From Singulisphaera sp. GP187 (GTDB taxonomy: Bacteria > Planctomycetota > Phycisphaerae > Phycisphaerales > SM1A02): a DNA stretch of 48,858 nt. Location of the stretch: the NCBI GenBank assembly GCA_945888705.1, contig CAMDAQ010000003.1, forward strand, positions 1 through 48,858. The letters run 5' to 3'. Below the pieces are notes generated by a model that ran no database searches, was not told the origin of the DNA, and was given only the letters and a program-made list of their open reading frames with translations. Positions 26,653 to 36,746 of this stretch are shown here, in pieces; the first letter of the stretch is position 1, and every line of letters starts with the position of its first letter. Position numbers and translations under genes: made by a program.

Positions 26653-27789
26653 GTGCCTGCCTTCCAACTCTCCGCAGCCCCCGCACTGCCGACCGTCCTT
26701 CTCGCGTGCCTGATGGCCACGCAAACTGCCTGCACTCCCGAGAAGGCCACCACCAACCGTGGCGAGGTCGCCGAGGGAGCAGTCGAGGGACCTGAAGCGG
26801 TCGTTGCCCCTCGACCGGTGCGCGCCTCGGACAAGCCTGCCGCCGTTGAGCGCGCTTGGTACTTCCCGGCGACGGCATCGGAGTACGCGAAGATGGTCGA
26901 GCCCGAGCTCGGCGTACCGCCGAAGATCGATCTGTCGGAGGCTGTTGAGATCCCGATCTATGTCGATGGCGTTCAGGTGTACGGCAACCGTCGCCGCGCA
27001 TGCGACAACCCGGGCTTCCTCGGGAAGGACACGGTCTCCGGGTCGACGCTCCAGCGTCACGAGGGCCGGACCGCCGATGGCAAGCCCCTGCCGGATGTCG
27101 TGTGGGTCAGCTTCGGCCGCAATTTGACCCGCGATCCCGCCGACCTCATCGCCTCGGTCCAGATGATCGGCTACCACCGAAAGACCGGTGCGACTGCATT
27201 CTTCGAGAGCTCCGACAAGCTCAAGCCGTGGGTCAAGCTCGACGAAGGCACGCTGCGCATGCGCGGCGTGATGCCGTGGATCGACGACCCCGCGGAGTTC
27301 AACCGTGCTTTCGTGCCGCCCGAACGATCGCGTCTTCAGTGCGTGCAGTGCCACCAGGCGGACCCGTTCATCACGAACGACTTCATCACTGCCGCGAAGA
27401 TGCCGGGCACGGACGAGCCCGTCGTTCCGATCCTCGACGAGAACTCGCCGTTCTACGTCATCGGCGGCGAGAACTGGGACATGCGGACGGTCCATATCCC
27501 CGGCAATGGGTGCCTCGATTGCCACCGCGTGGGCCTGAGCACGATGTCGATGTTCATGGAGAACGGTTGGGATCCGAACGCGCACATGCCTCCAAACGAT
27601 CCGGGAAGCCTCGCCGCCGACGCGGCCCAATTGATCAAGGTCTTGCGCGAAGGACCGGCAAGCGTTGAGGGCGCGACCTGGGTCGTGCCGCCTTCCCGCG
27701 GCGATCCGGCGCAGACGGTGGGCGACGACTATCCGCACAAGGCGCCGTTCAACAATCCGAAGCCCGCGTCAAAGCGCAAGGACAAGTAG
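26653..27789 (+). CDS. Lipoprotein-like protein with c-type haem motifs
   Basis: CVQCH and CLDCH haem-binding motifs; N-terminal hydrophobic signal followed by CTPEKA. Confidence 0.7.
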   Translation: MPAFQLSAAPALPTVLLACLMATQTACTPEKATTNRGEVAEGAVEGPEAVVAPRPVRASDKPAAVERAWYFPATASEYAKMVEPELGVPPKIDLSEAVEIPIYVDGVQVYGNRRRACDNPGFLGKDTVSGSTLQRHEGRTADGKPLPDVVWVSFGRNLTRDPADLIASVQMIGYHRKTGATAFFESSDKLKPWVKLDEGTLRMRGVMPWIDDPAEFNRAFVPPERSRLQCVQCHQADPFITNDFITAAKMPGTDEPVVPILDENSPFYVIGGENWDMRTVHIPGNGCLDCHRVGLSTMSMFMENGWDPNAHMPPNDPGSLAADAAQLIKVLREGPASVEGATWVVPPSRGDPAQTVGDDYPHKAPFNNPKPASKRKDK

Positions 27790-27849
27790 CCGCAGCGGCG
27801 CGCCGAAACCCAAAGAACCCGATGCCCTCCACGGCTTGATCTGGAGGCT

Positions 27850-27946
27850 GCTCCGGCGCGATATGCACCGACTCGCGAGTGCAGCCGTAGGGGCCAAGAT
27901 CCGGACGGCGCCGAGGGCGGAAGTCCCGGGTGATGAGTCGGGTTGA
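27850..27946 (+). repeat. Partial tRNA-linked repeat, 3' end (copy D)
   Basis: GGCGCCGAGGGCGGAAGTCCCGGGTGATGAGTCGGG matches the 3' end of copies B and C. Confidence 0.7.
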
Positions 27947-28283
27947 GTGTTGTCGCTGGGGATACGGAGCGAGCGTGTTTCAGCTTCGCGACGACCCCTC
28001 GGGGCGGTGCCGCCTCATGTTCGGACGCTGCCTCGGAGACTCCTTGCGGCCCCGTGGGCCGTGAAGATCTCTCGTAGTGGGTGGACCTGTTCAGCGCACC
28101 CCTGTCACGCCCCGGCAGGACCTCTCAGTGAAGCCGGGTTCAGGGGGATCCGCATGTCCTTGGGAGCCGCGGGAGTCGTGATCAGGCTACCCTTTCGCAG
28201 CCTGCTCCAGCGTGTCGTTCGGATCACGGGCGGTGGTGCCGACCGCACCCCATGATCACGGGCTGCACTCGACGAGGATCCCG

Positions 28284-30947
28284 ATGTCTTGCAAGCTTCT
28301 CCCGATCAGTGCGATGCTTCTTGCGGCCACTCCAGCGATGGCGCAGCAATTCCTGCATTTTGAGAGCCCGCAGGTCCATCCAATCGAACTTGTATCCGGT
28401 TCAGGGATGCTGCTTGCCGTGAACACCGTCGATGCGCGGCTTGAGGTGCTCGAGGTCCTGTCCGACCCGCCGTACCTCCGGCAGGTCGCAAGCATTCCCA
28501 CTGGCCTCGAACCAGTGAGCGTGCGATCCCGCACCAGCAGCGAAGCATGGGTCGTGAATCACGTCTCGGACTCCATCACCGTCATCGACATCGAGTCGAG
28601 AAGGGTGATCGCGACGATTCTCTGCGACGACGAGCCATGTGATGTGGTGTTCGCCGGAACCCCCCAGCGTGCCTTCGTCACGCTGTCGCAGCGCAACACG
28701 ATCGCCATCTACGACCCAGCGGATCTCACCGCACCGCCGTTGGCGATCCAGGTCGAGGGCGAGGATCCGCGCGCGCTCACGACCGACGGCACAACGGTGT
28801 ATGCGGCGATCTTCGAGTGCGGCAACGATACGACCATCATCGATGCCGCCTTGGTGGGGACCGGGGTGAACCCCTATCCCGGTGCGCCGAATCCCCCGCC
28901 CAACGCACCGGGGGTGCCAGGCGGATTCTCACCACCCATGGCCACGGGACTGCCGGAACCACCGCTCGTCAGCCAGATCGTGCGCAAGTCGCCGGATGGG
29001 CACTGGATCGACGAGAACGGCGGCAACTGGAGCTCGGCGATCACATGGGACCTTCACGGACACGATCTTGCGGCCATCGATGCCGACACGCTCGGCGTGA
29101 GCTATCGCGGCGGGCTCATGACCACGCCGATGGCCATCTCCATGATGCCATCCGGCAGCATCGTTGCCGTCGGGACCGAGTCGCTCAACCACGTCCGCTT
29201 CGAACCGAACCTCAACGGGGTCTTCCTGCGCGTCGAGGGCGCGGTGGTCCATCCTGCGGCTGGCACCGTCGAGCGCTTTGATCTCAATCCGCACCTCGAC
29301 TACTCGACGCGCGTCGTCCCCGAAGCGCAGCGACTGCTCGGTATCGGTGACCCACGCGGCGTGGCGGTGAGCGCCGATGGCACGACGGCCTACATCACTG
29401 GCATGGGATCATCCAATGTCGTCGCTGTATCACTCGTGGATGGAAGCCGCACTGCCGTGGGCACGACTGGCGAGGGGCCGACCGGCATCGCCATCGATGA
29501 CGCGCATGGGCGACTGATGGTGCTGAACCGCTTCGCGGGATCCGTGTCAGTGCTCGATGACGACAGCCTCGCCGAGCTCGGTCGAGTGTCCTTCTTCGAT
29601 CCCACACCCGCCGCACTCAAGGCAGGTCGGCCCTTCCTCTACGACACGCATCGCTCGAGCGGCCTGGGGATCGTGTCATGCGGCAGCTGCCACATCGATG
29701 GACGCATGGACCAGTTGGCTTGGGATCTCGGTGATCCATCAGGTGCACTGCGTGAGATCGACCAGGACTGCAATCTTGGCGGTGGTGGTTGCGATGCATG
29801 GCACCCCATGAAGGGCCCCCTCGTCACCCAGACCCTCCTTGGGCTCGCAGGCGATGCGCCCTTCCACTGGCGCGGGGACCGCGCGACCATCGCGGAGTTC
29901 GGGCACGCTGCCAGCTCGCTGCTCTCCCACCCCGAGGAATTCACGCCAAAGGAGATGGCGCAGCTCGAGGCGTACCTGTTCTCCATCTGGCGCATGCCGA
30001 ACCCGAACCGGAACCTCGACGGCTCGCTCCGCACCTCGATCATGGGTGGCAACGCGGTGGCGGGGCGCGACCTCTTCCTCACCGGCGTGCTCGCAGGCGG
30101 TGCCGACTGCGTGCTCTGCCACTCGAATGCGAAGGGCAGCTTCCCAAGCGTGCTGTCCCCCGCGTTCGCGCAGCAGCAGCAGAACGTCAAGATTCCACAC
30201 CTGACGAACCTCCTCGAGAAGACGGGCTTTGAGAAGGCCTCCCAGGTGAACAACCGCGGCTTCGGCTACGAGCATGACGGGGCGATCGCGACGCTTGTCG
30301 AGTTCCTGGAGAATCCCGGGTTCGACGGATTCAACGCTCCAACGGGCGAGGTCATGCGGAAGGACGTGACGGCGTTCCTAATGTCCTTCGACGAGGGCAC
30401 GCACTCGTCGGTGGGAGCACAGGTGACCCTTGGCGGGATTGCACCGGGCGCGCCCTCGCGCCGGGCGCAGTTCATGACGCTCGCCGATGCGGGTCTCGGC
30501 GAAGTCCTCGTACGCACCTCGTCGCCAGAAGGCTTCCGAAGCTATGCCTACATGCCGCTCACGGCCAGCGGGGCGCACATCCAGTCGGATGTCCTTGCCC
30601 AGACCACCACGCTCGCGGACCTCGACACGCTTGCCGGTCCGGGCACGACAGTGACCTACACCATGATGCCGACAGGCACGGGCATCGGCATGCTGGATCG
30701 GGATCGTGACGGCTTCCTTGATGGCGATGAACGCATCGGGTGCAGCGATCCATCGAACCCCGCCAGCACACCCATGTCGAGCTGCCGCTTCAACCTGTCC
30801 GGCGGTGACGGTTCCATCGATGGCAAGGACCTTGCCATCCTGCTCTCGAACTGGGGCGGTTCTGGCTTGGGCGACCTCGATTGCGATGGGATCATCGGCG
30901 GGGCCGATCTCTCGTTGCTGATCGGCGCCTGGGGCGAGTGCGGGTAG
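28284..30947 (+). CDS. YVTN-type beta-propeller / di-haem peroxidase-like protein with dockerin-like C-terminus
   Basis: Beta-propeller-like N-terminal half; CGSCH and CVLCH motifs; C-terminal GDGSIDGKDLAILLSNWGGSGLGDLDCDGIIGGADLSLLIGAWGECG. Confidence 0.8.
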   Translation: MSCKLLPISAMLLAATPAMAQQFLHFESPQVHPIELVSGSGMLLAVNTVDARLEVLEVLSDPPYLRQVASIPTGLEPVSVRSRTSSEAWVVNHVSDSITVIDIESRRVIATILCDDEPCDVVFAGTPQRAFVTLSQRNTIAIYDPADLTAPPLAIQVEGEDPRALTTDGTTVYAAIFECGNDTTIIDAALVGTGVNPYPGAPNPPPNAPGVPGGFSPPMATGLPEPPLVSQIVRKSPDGHWIDENGGNWSSAITWDLHGHDLAAIDADTLGVSYRGGLMTTPMAISMMPSGSIVAVGTESLNHVRFEPNLNGVFLRVEGAVVHPAAGTVERFDLNPHLDYSTRVVPEAQRLLGIGDPRGVAVSADGTTAYITGMGSSNVVAVSLVDGSRTAVGTTGEGPTGIAIDDAHGRLMVLNRFAGSVSVLDDDSLAELGRVSFFDPTPAALKAGRPFLYDTHRSSGLGIVSCGSCHIDGRMDQLAWDLGDPSGALREIDQDCNLGGGGCDAWHPMKGPLVTQTLLGLAGDAPFHWRGDRATIAEFGHAASSLLSHPEEFTPKEMAQLEAYLFSIWRMPNPNRNLDGSLRTSIMGGNAVAGRDLFLTGVLAGGADCVLCHSNAKGSFPSVLSPAFAQQQQNVKIPHLTNLLEKTGFEKASQVNNRGFGYEHDGAIATLVEFLENPGFDGFNAPTGEVMRKDVTAFLMSFDEGTHSSVGAQVTLGGIAPGAPSRRAQFMTLADAGLGEVLVRTSSPEGFRSYAYMPLTASGAHIQSDVLAQTTTLADLDTLAGPGTTVTYTMMPTGTGIGMLDRDRDGFLDGDERIGCSDPSNPASTPMSSCRFNLSGGDGSIDGKDLAILLSNWGGSGLGDLDCDGIIGGADLSLLIGAWGECG

Positions 30948-31307
30948 GCGGCCATCCTCAAGGGGATTCGAGCACCGGCGCGCACCTGGCCAGCGAAGCG
31001 CTCGGGGGCCTTGCGGTGCTTCGTGCGGTCCGGGGATGCGAGGTAGTCCTGGGCAGCCTTCACGCTGCTTTCGACGAAACCATCCTCGCCCGCGGTCCCG
31101 CGCCAGCACTGCACAAGCAGCGGTGCATTCGTGCAACCCTGCCGCGTCAGGTCAGCCGGCAGCGCCGCCGCATCCTTCGAATCGGCAGGAGCCGGCAGCG
31201 CCGCATGGGGCCGCCATGGTCGGCCACGCCCAGAGTGCCGGTTCTAGACTCACCGCCATGACTCCACACGAGGCAGCAACCGTGTCGCAGGACGCGGGGA
31301 TCCGACG

Positions 31308-32162
31308 GTGAACTCGATCCCTCCGCAGAAGCAGATGACCGGCATGCTTGGCCACCCGGTCGCCGAGAACCCGATCGACCGGATGTTCGATGCGGTGTAC
31401 GCGCACCACGGCCTGCACTGGCAGTTCTGGAAGAACGACATCGCGAACGAGCGCGACCTGGCCCTCGCGGTCGCCGCGTTGCGGCCGCTCGGCTACCGCG
31501 GCATCTGCATCACGGTGCCGTGGAAGGTGGCGGTGATGCCGCTCCTCGACGAACTGGACGATGACGTTCGAGCCATCGGCGCCGCCAACTACATCACCAT
31601 CCGTGACGGCCGGCTGATCGGTCACAACAACGACGGCAAGGGCGTGGTGAAGGCCATCGCCAAGGTCGCCCCGCTGAAGGGGCAGCGCGTGGTGATGCTG
31701 GGGGCGGGCGGCGCGGGACGCGCCATGGCCATCGAGATCGCATGGGCCGGCGCCGCGCACATGACGCTGGTCACGCGCCGCGAGGAACAGGGCCGCGAGG
31801 TGGCCGAGCGCGTACGCAAGGCATCAGGCGTGCCCTGCGAGTGGCAGCCATGGGAATCACCCGTGCGCTTGCCGAAGGGCACCACGGTGCTCATGAACGC
31901 CACGCACCTCGGGTGCGCGCCCGAACTCGAGCCCGTGCCGGTGGACTGGGGAACGGTCACCGCGGGCTGCCTGGCGGTCGACGTGATCACGAACCCGCGG
32001 ATCACGCCCTTCCTGCATGCCGCGCGCGAGCGCGGCTGCCCCGTGGTGGACGGGGTCGAGATGCTCGTGCAGCTCGCGATGCAGATCTTCGAGCAGTGGA
32101 CCGGCATCCAGCCCGAGGAAGCCGTGTTCCAGCAAGCCGTCGCCGAGGCACTCGGCGAGTGA
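31308..32162 (+). CDS. aroE: Shikimate dehydrogenase
   Basis: MTGMLGHPVAENPIDRMFDAVY, GICITVPWKVAVMPLLDEL, HNNDGKGV, VVMLGAGGAGRAMAIEIA; GTG start. Confidence 0.85.
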   Translation: MNSIPPQKQMTGMLGHPVAENPIDRMFDAVYAHHGLHWQFWKNDIANERDLALAVAALRPLGYRGICITVPWKVAVMPLLDELDDDVRAIGAANYITIRDGRLIGHNNDGKGVVKAIAKVAPLKGQRVVMLGAGGAGRAMAIEIAWAGAAHMTLVTRREEQGREVAERVRKASGVPCEWQPWESPVRLPKGTTVLMNATHLGCAPELEPVPVDWGTVTAGCLAVDVITNPRITPFLHAARERGCPVVDGVEMLVQLAMQIFEQWTGIQPEEAVFQQAVAEALGE

Positions 32163-32261
32163 CCGCAGTCGGGATCGCGATTGACGCGGCGATCTTGGGC
32201 TTTGCACACGCGCGAGCGCGTCACATCGCCACGAGCTGACGGCTTCGACGGCGCCCAGCGC

Positions 32262-33251
32262 TCACGGATGCGGCGATCGTTCGCCACGCAGCGCCAACGC
32301 CTCGGCTGTGCGCACGCTCCGCCGCGGCATGATGGCGCTGGTCAGGCCGATGAGCGAGAGCGCGCGGATCTCCCAGTAGGTCAGGTCGAACTCCCACCAG
32401 CGGTGCTGCACCGAGCAGCACGCGGGATCGGCGTGGTGGTTGTTGTGCCACCCCTCGCCCGCCGCGACGAGCGCGACGATCCAATTGTTCTGGCTGTGCT
32501 CGCCGGTCTCGTGATTGCGGTACCCGAAGAGGTGCGTGAGGCTGTTCACGCTCCAGGTGATGTGCCACACGAGCACGGTGCGCAGCAAGACGCCCCACAC
32601 GACCACGCTGGCGGCAAAGAGTGCGGCGCCGGGGACATCGGTCCAGAGGAGCGCAGCAGCGAATCCTGCCCCGGCATAGATCGCACACTGCGCGAGGTAG
32701 ATCCAGAACGGGCTCAGCGGGTGCTTCTCGATCCACATGTAGAAGGGATCGCTCAGGATGTCGCGCGCATAGCGGTGATAGTTGCCCGACTGGTGGATGG
32801 CCTGGTTGCGGATGAGCAGCCAGCCCAGGTGCCCCCACAGCAGCGTGACGAGCGGCGAGTGCGGATCGTCCTCCTCATCAGCATGCGCATGATGCATGCG
32901 GTGCGTGGCGATCCAGCGTGCGGGCGAATCCTCGAGGCAGCACATCGCGCCCACGACGAGCAGGTGCTCGAACCACCGAGGCGTGGCGAAGCTGCGGTGC
33001 GCGAGCAACCGGTGGTAACCCATGGTGATCGTCTGGCCGAAGACATGAATGCCCACCACGCAGAGCACCACGCCAGTCCACGACCAGAGCGCCGGCACGA
33101 AGGCAAGGAGCGCGAGCAGATGGATGGCGAGGATCGGCACGCAATAGCGCAGCAGGATGCGCGAGGGCCGTGTGGTCGAGGGTCGCGCGATCGATGAGCC
33201 GACGGGGCAAGGCAAACGGCTCGGTTCGGCGGGCATGCTGAACCCTACCAC
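32262..33251 (-). CDS. Acyl-CoA/fatty-acid desaturase (copy 1)
   Basis: Histidine boxes GYHRLLAHRSF, HRMHHAHADEEDDPHSP, GEGWHNNHHADP. Confidence 0.92.
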   Translation of the reverse strand: MVGFSMPAEPSRLPCPVGSSIARPSTTRPSRILLRYCVPILAIHLLALLAFVPALWSWTGVVLCVVGIHVFGQTITMGYHRLLAHRSFATPRWFEHLLVVGAMCCLEDSPARWIATHRMHHAHADEEDDPHSPLVTLLWGHLGWLLIRNQAIHQSGNYHRYARDILSDPFYMWIEKHPLSPFWIYLAQCAIYAGAGFAAALLWTDVPGAALFAASVVVWGVLLRTVLVWHITWSVNSLTHLFGYRNHETGEHSQNNWIVALVAAGEGWHNNHHADPACCSVQHRWWEFDLTYWEIRALSLIGLTSAIMPRRSVRTAEALALRGERSPHP

Positions 33252-33302
33252 GCATGGTGGTCAGCCGCCGAGGCTGTAGAACCATGAAGCTCCCTCTGCG
33301 CT

Positions 33303-33779
33303 TCAGGCTGAAATCCCGAGGTTTCGCCGCTTCTGCGCCACGAAGACCAGATGGTGATCGACGTGGTTCGCGTAGATCTGGGCAATCTCGAGCAGCGTGA
33401 CCTTGCCGCGCTGCGTGTGCACCCCCACTCGCGCGAACGCCTCGGCAGGCAGCGAGCGCAGCCAGCGGGCCGTGAACCGCCGATTGGCCTCGAACAGATC
33501 GAGCACGTCGGCCAGATCCGCTTCGCTGCTGGGCAGCTTGGCGATGAACGCGTTCTCGTCGTAGGCGACCAGCAGCGGGCACTCCTCCGCAACGATGCGG
33601 CGCATGCGGTGCGTGGAGGCGAGATCGCTGTCGAGGAGGTGGACCGCGTTCTCCATGATGCTCCACTCGCCCGGGCCGATCCTGCGGTTCAGGCTCGCCG
33701 GGTCGAGCCCGGCGCACGCCGCGCGCAGCTTCGCAGGACCAGACTCATACGACGCGATGGCTGCCTCGATGGGGTGCAT
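33303..33779 (-). CDS. DinB-family protein
   Basis: GEWSIMENAVHLLDSDL...TLLEIAQIYANHVDHHLVFVAQKRRNLG. Confidence 0.85.
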   Translation of the reverse strand: MHPIEAAIASYESGPAKLRAACAGLDPASLNRRIGPGEWSIMENAVHLLDSDLASTHRMRRIVAEECPLLVAYDENAFIAKLPSSEADLADVLDLFEANRRFTARWLRSLPAEAFARVGVHTQRGKVTLLEIAQIYANHVDHHLVFVAQKRRNLGISA

Positions 33780-33850
33780 GATGAAATCCTATGCAGATGC
33801 ATGCATACCGGGGCGGGTGGCGGAGGCTGCACGCCGTAGAGTGCCAGCAC

Positions 33851-34969
33851 ATGGCCTTGCTCACCACCCTGACCAAGGGACGTGCGCCGCTGCTTGTCGC
33901 CACGGTCCTTGCGGGCTGTTCGATGCAGCAGGCTGCGGAACGCGGCGTCGCCGCGCCGGAACTGCTTCCGTTCACGTACGCGCCCATGCGGCCGGGTTTC
34001 CACCACGGCGGCGTGCGCGCGATCTTCGAAGATCGCCACGGCAACCGCTGGATCGGCAGCCATGCCGAGGGCGTCTGCCGGATCGATGCATCCGGCATCA
34101 CGCACTTCACCGAAGCCGACGGACTCAGCAACAACCAAGTCCGTTCGATCCAGGAGTCGGCTGATGGCAGGATCTGGTTCGACTGCGGGTTCGGCATCAG
34201 CAGCTTCGATGGCGCGCGGATGACGCCGCACGCCACGGGCGAGCACGCACTGCTCGCTCCGTGGGCGATTGAACCCGACGATCTGTGGTTCAAGTCGAGC
34301 GAGTCGCACGGGTTCAGTGCGCAGGAGCGTGAGGCTGGCGTCTATCGCCTTCACGAAGGAACGCTCACCTACCTGCCGCTGCCGCTTCCCCCGGCGCTGC
34401 GGACCAACGCCGGCTACTCGGTGACGGCCTTCGCCAAGGGCAAGGGCGGACGGATCTGGATCGCGACCTACGACGCCGTGTTTGGCTTTGATGGCACATC
34501 GTTCACGGTCATCGACGGCACGCGCATGGGATTGCGTCCGGGTGAAGGCGTGCCCCACGCGCGGGGCGTCTTCGAGGACAGTCGGGGCCGGGTCTGGATC
34601 GGCAACAACGGCGTGGGCGTGGTGGTCGTCGATGGCGACCGGACCTTCGGCGTGGCGCCGCTCGTGGGAGAAGGCGACGCCCCCCTGCGCATGGGCTCAC
34701 CGCTGACCGCCTCCAACGCGGCGAATCACGATGGGTCGCTGCAACGCGCCTTCTCGTTCGGCGAGGATCGTGATGGTTCCATTTGGATCGGCACGATCGG
34801 CGGTGGTGCGTGGCGCTACGACGGGCGTGAACTCAGGCAGTTCACCGCGAAGGATGGACTGACCACGCCCGATGTGATGACGATCGCCCGCGACCGGGAT
34901 GGCGAGCTCTGGTTCGGCGGGATCGGCGTGTTCCGCTTCACGGGAACGCGCTTTGAGCGGGTGCATTGA
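33851..34969 (+). CDS. Two-component-regulator-propeller-like lipoprotein
   Basis: Repeats such as VRAIFEDRHGNRWIGSHAEGVCRID, VFEDSRGRVWIGNNGVGVVV, GEDRDGSIWIGTIGGGAWRY; LAGC lipobox. Confidence 0.78.
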   Translation: MALLTTLTKGRAPLLVATVLAGCSMQQAAERGVAAPELLPFTYAPMRPGFHHGGVRAIFEDRHGNRWIGSHAEGVCRIDASGITHFTEADGLSNNQVRSIQESADGRIWFDCGFGISSFDGARMTPHATGEHALLAPWAIEPDDLWFKSSESHGFSAQEREAGVYRLHEGTLTYLPLPLPPALRTNAGYSVTAFAKGKGGRIWIATYDAVFGFDGTSFTVIDGTRMGLRPGEGVPHARGVFEDSRGRVWIGNNGVGVVVVDGDRTFGVAPLVGEGDAPLRMGSPLTASNAANHDGSLQRAFSFGEDRDGSIWIGTIGGGAWRYDGRELRQFTAKDGLTTPDVMTIARDRDGELWFGGIGVFRFTGTRFERVH

Positions 34970-35000
34970 AGGCGCCGCCGTCCGCCAGCACGTCGAGACC

Positions 35001-36545
35001 TCAGCGATCGCGGTATCCAGGTGCGCGTCGCTTCGCCGTCGCCTGCTCGTACGCGAAGGCGAAGCCGAGAAGATCGGCCTCCGTGTAGGCGCGGCCCATC
35101 CAGGTCAGGCCGACAGGAAGGCCATCCACGTCGCCCATGGGCACGGTCAGGCTTGGCGTGCCCGCCACCGCCGCCATCGCGTAGCCCGCGCCCACGAAGT
35201 GATCGCCGAGGATGGGATCGGTCTTCCATGCCGGCGACGTGCTGGGCGCGATCACGGCATCGAGTCGGTCGTTCGCGAGCACGGCGAGCAGGCCGTCCTT
35301 GCCTGCCAGACGCTTTGCCTCGTCGCGCGCTTGGAAGTACGCCGCGTCCGTCAGTGAGCCGGTGGACTGTGCCAGTTCGAACAGCTCCTGGCCGAAGTGC
35401 GGCATGACCTGGTCGGCATGCTCGCGGTTCCAGGCGATGAGCGCTTCGAGCGAGACGACGGGAGCGCCGGACTGCTGCAGGTAACGGTTGAGGCCATCCT
35501 TGAATTCGTAGAGCAGCACCGTGATCTCATGCTCGTTCCATGCGTTGTAGGTCGGCACCGTGATGTCGACCACCTCGGCACCCTGCGCGCGCACGGCGGC
35601 GATGGCGTGCGTCATGAGCAGATCCACACCCGGGTGGTAGCCCATCGCTTGGCGCAGCACGCCAATCCGCTTGCCGGCCAGCGCGTTGGCGTGCAGGGCC
35701 GTCGCGTAGTCGGCGGGCCGCTGCCCCGTGGAGAGAGGGCTCGCAGGATCCGCAGGATCAACCGCCGCCATCACGTTCAGCAGGATCGCCACGTCCGTCA
35801 CCGTTCGGCCCATCGGGCCAGCGGTGTCCTGCGAGATCGAGATCGGGATGATTCCCGCGCGACTCACCAAGCCCACGGTGGGCTTGAGGCCGACCAGGCC
35901 ATTCATCGATGCCGGGCAGATGATGCTGCCATCGGTCTCGGTGCCCACCCCGACCGTGGCCAGGCTCGCGGCGATCGCGGCCCCCGTGCCGGCGCTTGAG
36001 CCGCATGGGCTGCGATCGAGCGCGTAGGGATTCCGCGTCTGCCCGCCATGCGAGCTCCATCCTGACGTGGACCGTGTCGAACGGAAGTTGGCCCACTCGC
36101 TCAAGTTGGTCTTGCCCAGAATCACGGCACCCGCTTCGCGCAGCCGAGCCACGAGGAAGGCATCGGCGACCGGGCGGTGATCCGCGAGCGCGAGCGACCC
36201 CGCCGAGTTCGCAAGACCAACGGCATCGATGTTGTCCTTGAGGAGCACGGGAATCCCGTGCAGCGGGCCTCGCACATGGCCCGCCGCGCGTTTGCGATCG
36301 AGCGTAGTGGCTTCGTCCAGCGCGCGCGGATTCACCTCGATGACGGCATTGAGGGTTGGCCCCGCATCATCGACGCTTGCGATGCGGTCGAGGTAGGCCT
36401 GCGTCAGGGCGCGCGAGGAGCAGGAGCCATCGGCCATGGCGGCTTGCGCCTGAGCCACGCTGAGTTCGACGACCTCCACCCGTTGCGGGGCGGAGCAAGC
36501 GCAGGCGAGGCTGGCCATGAGGAGCAAGGTGGCGAATCGGCACAT
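35001..36545 (-). CDS. Amidase-signature-family protein (lipoprotein)
   Basis: GKTNLSEWANFRS, SPCGSSAGTGAAIAASLATVGVGTETDGSI; N-terminal MASLACACSAP lipobox. Confidence 0.92.
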   Translation of the reverse strand: MCRFATLLLMASLACACSAPQRVEVVELSVAQAQAAMADGSCSSRALTQAYLDRIASVDDAGPTLNAVIEVNPRALDEATTLDRKRAAGHVRGPLHGIPVLLKDNIDAVGLANSAGSLALADHRPVADAFLVARLREAGAVILGKTNLSEWANFRSTRSTSGWSSHGGQTRNPYALDRSPCGSSAGTGAAIAASLATVGVGTETDGSIICPASMNGLVGLKPTVGLVSRAGIIPISISQDTAGPMGRTVTDVAILLNVMAAVDPADPASPLSTGQRPADYATALHANALAGKRIGVLRQAMGYHPGVDLLMTHAIAAVRAQGAEVVDITVPTYNAWNEHEITVLLYEFKDGLNRYLQQSGAPVVSLEALIAWNREHADQVMPHFGQELFELAQSTGSLTDAAYFQARDEAKRLAGKDGLLAVLANDRLDAVIAPSTSPAWKTDPILGDHFVGAGYAMAAVAGTPSLTVPMGDVDGLPVGLTWMGRAYTEADLLGFAFAYEQATAKRRAPGYRDR

Positions 36546-36746
36546 GGGCACATTGAACTGCCGATTCTCGCCTTGTGCCATCCATGGCGGGCGAACCATT
36601 CCGCCTCCCAAACGTAAGACATGGATACCCCGTTCAGTCGCTCACCGCCTACGATCAGCGCAGCGCCCCATGAGCGACCATGCCGCCTCGACGTCATGTC
36701 CCACAGGGATCGGCCGTCCAGCCTGTATCGAACCCTGAAGGAACCC

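Noticed and set aside
30950-31210. Minus-strand coding-like segment (LVQCWRGTAGEDGFVESSVKAAQDYLASPDRTKHRKAPERFAGQVRAGARI)
   Set aside because: The sequence looks protein-like, but I cannot identify a family, a clear start or a natural end (the frame continues antisense into the dockerin-tailed gene). Possible remnant, not strong enough to list as a feature.
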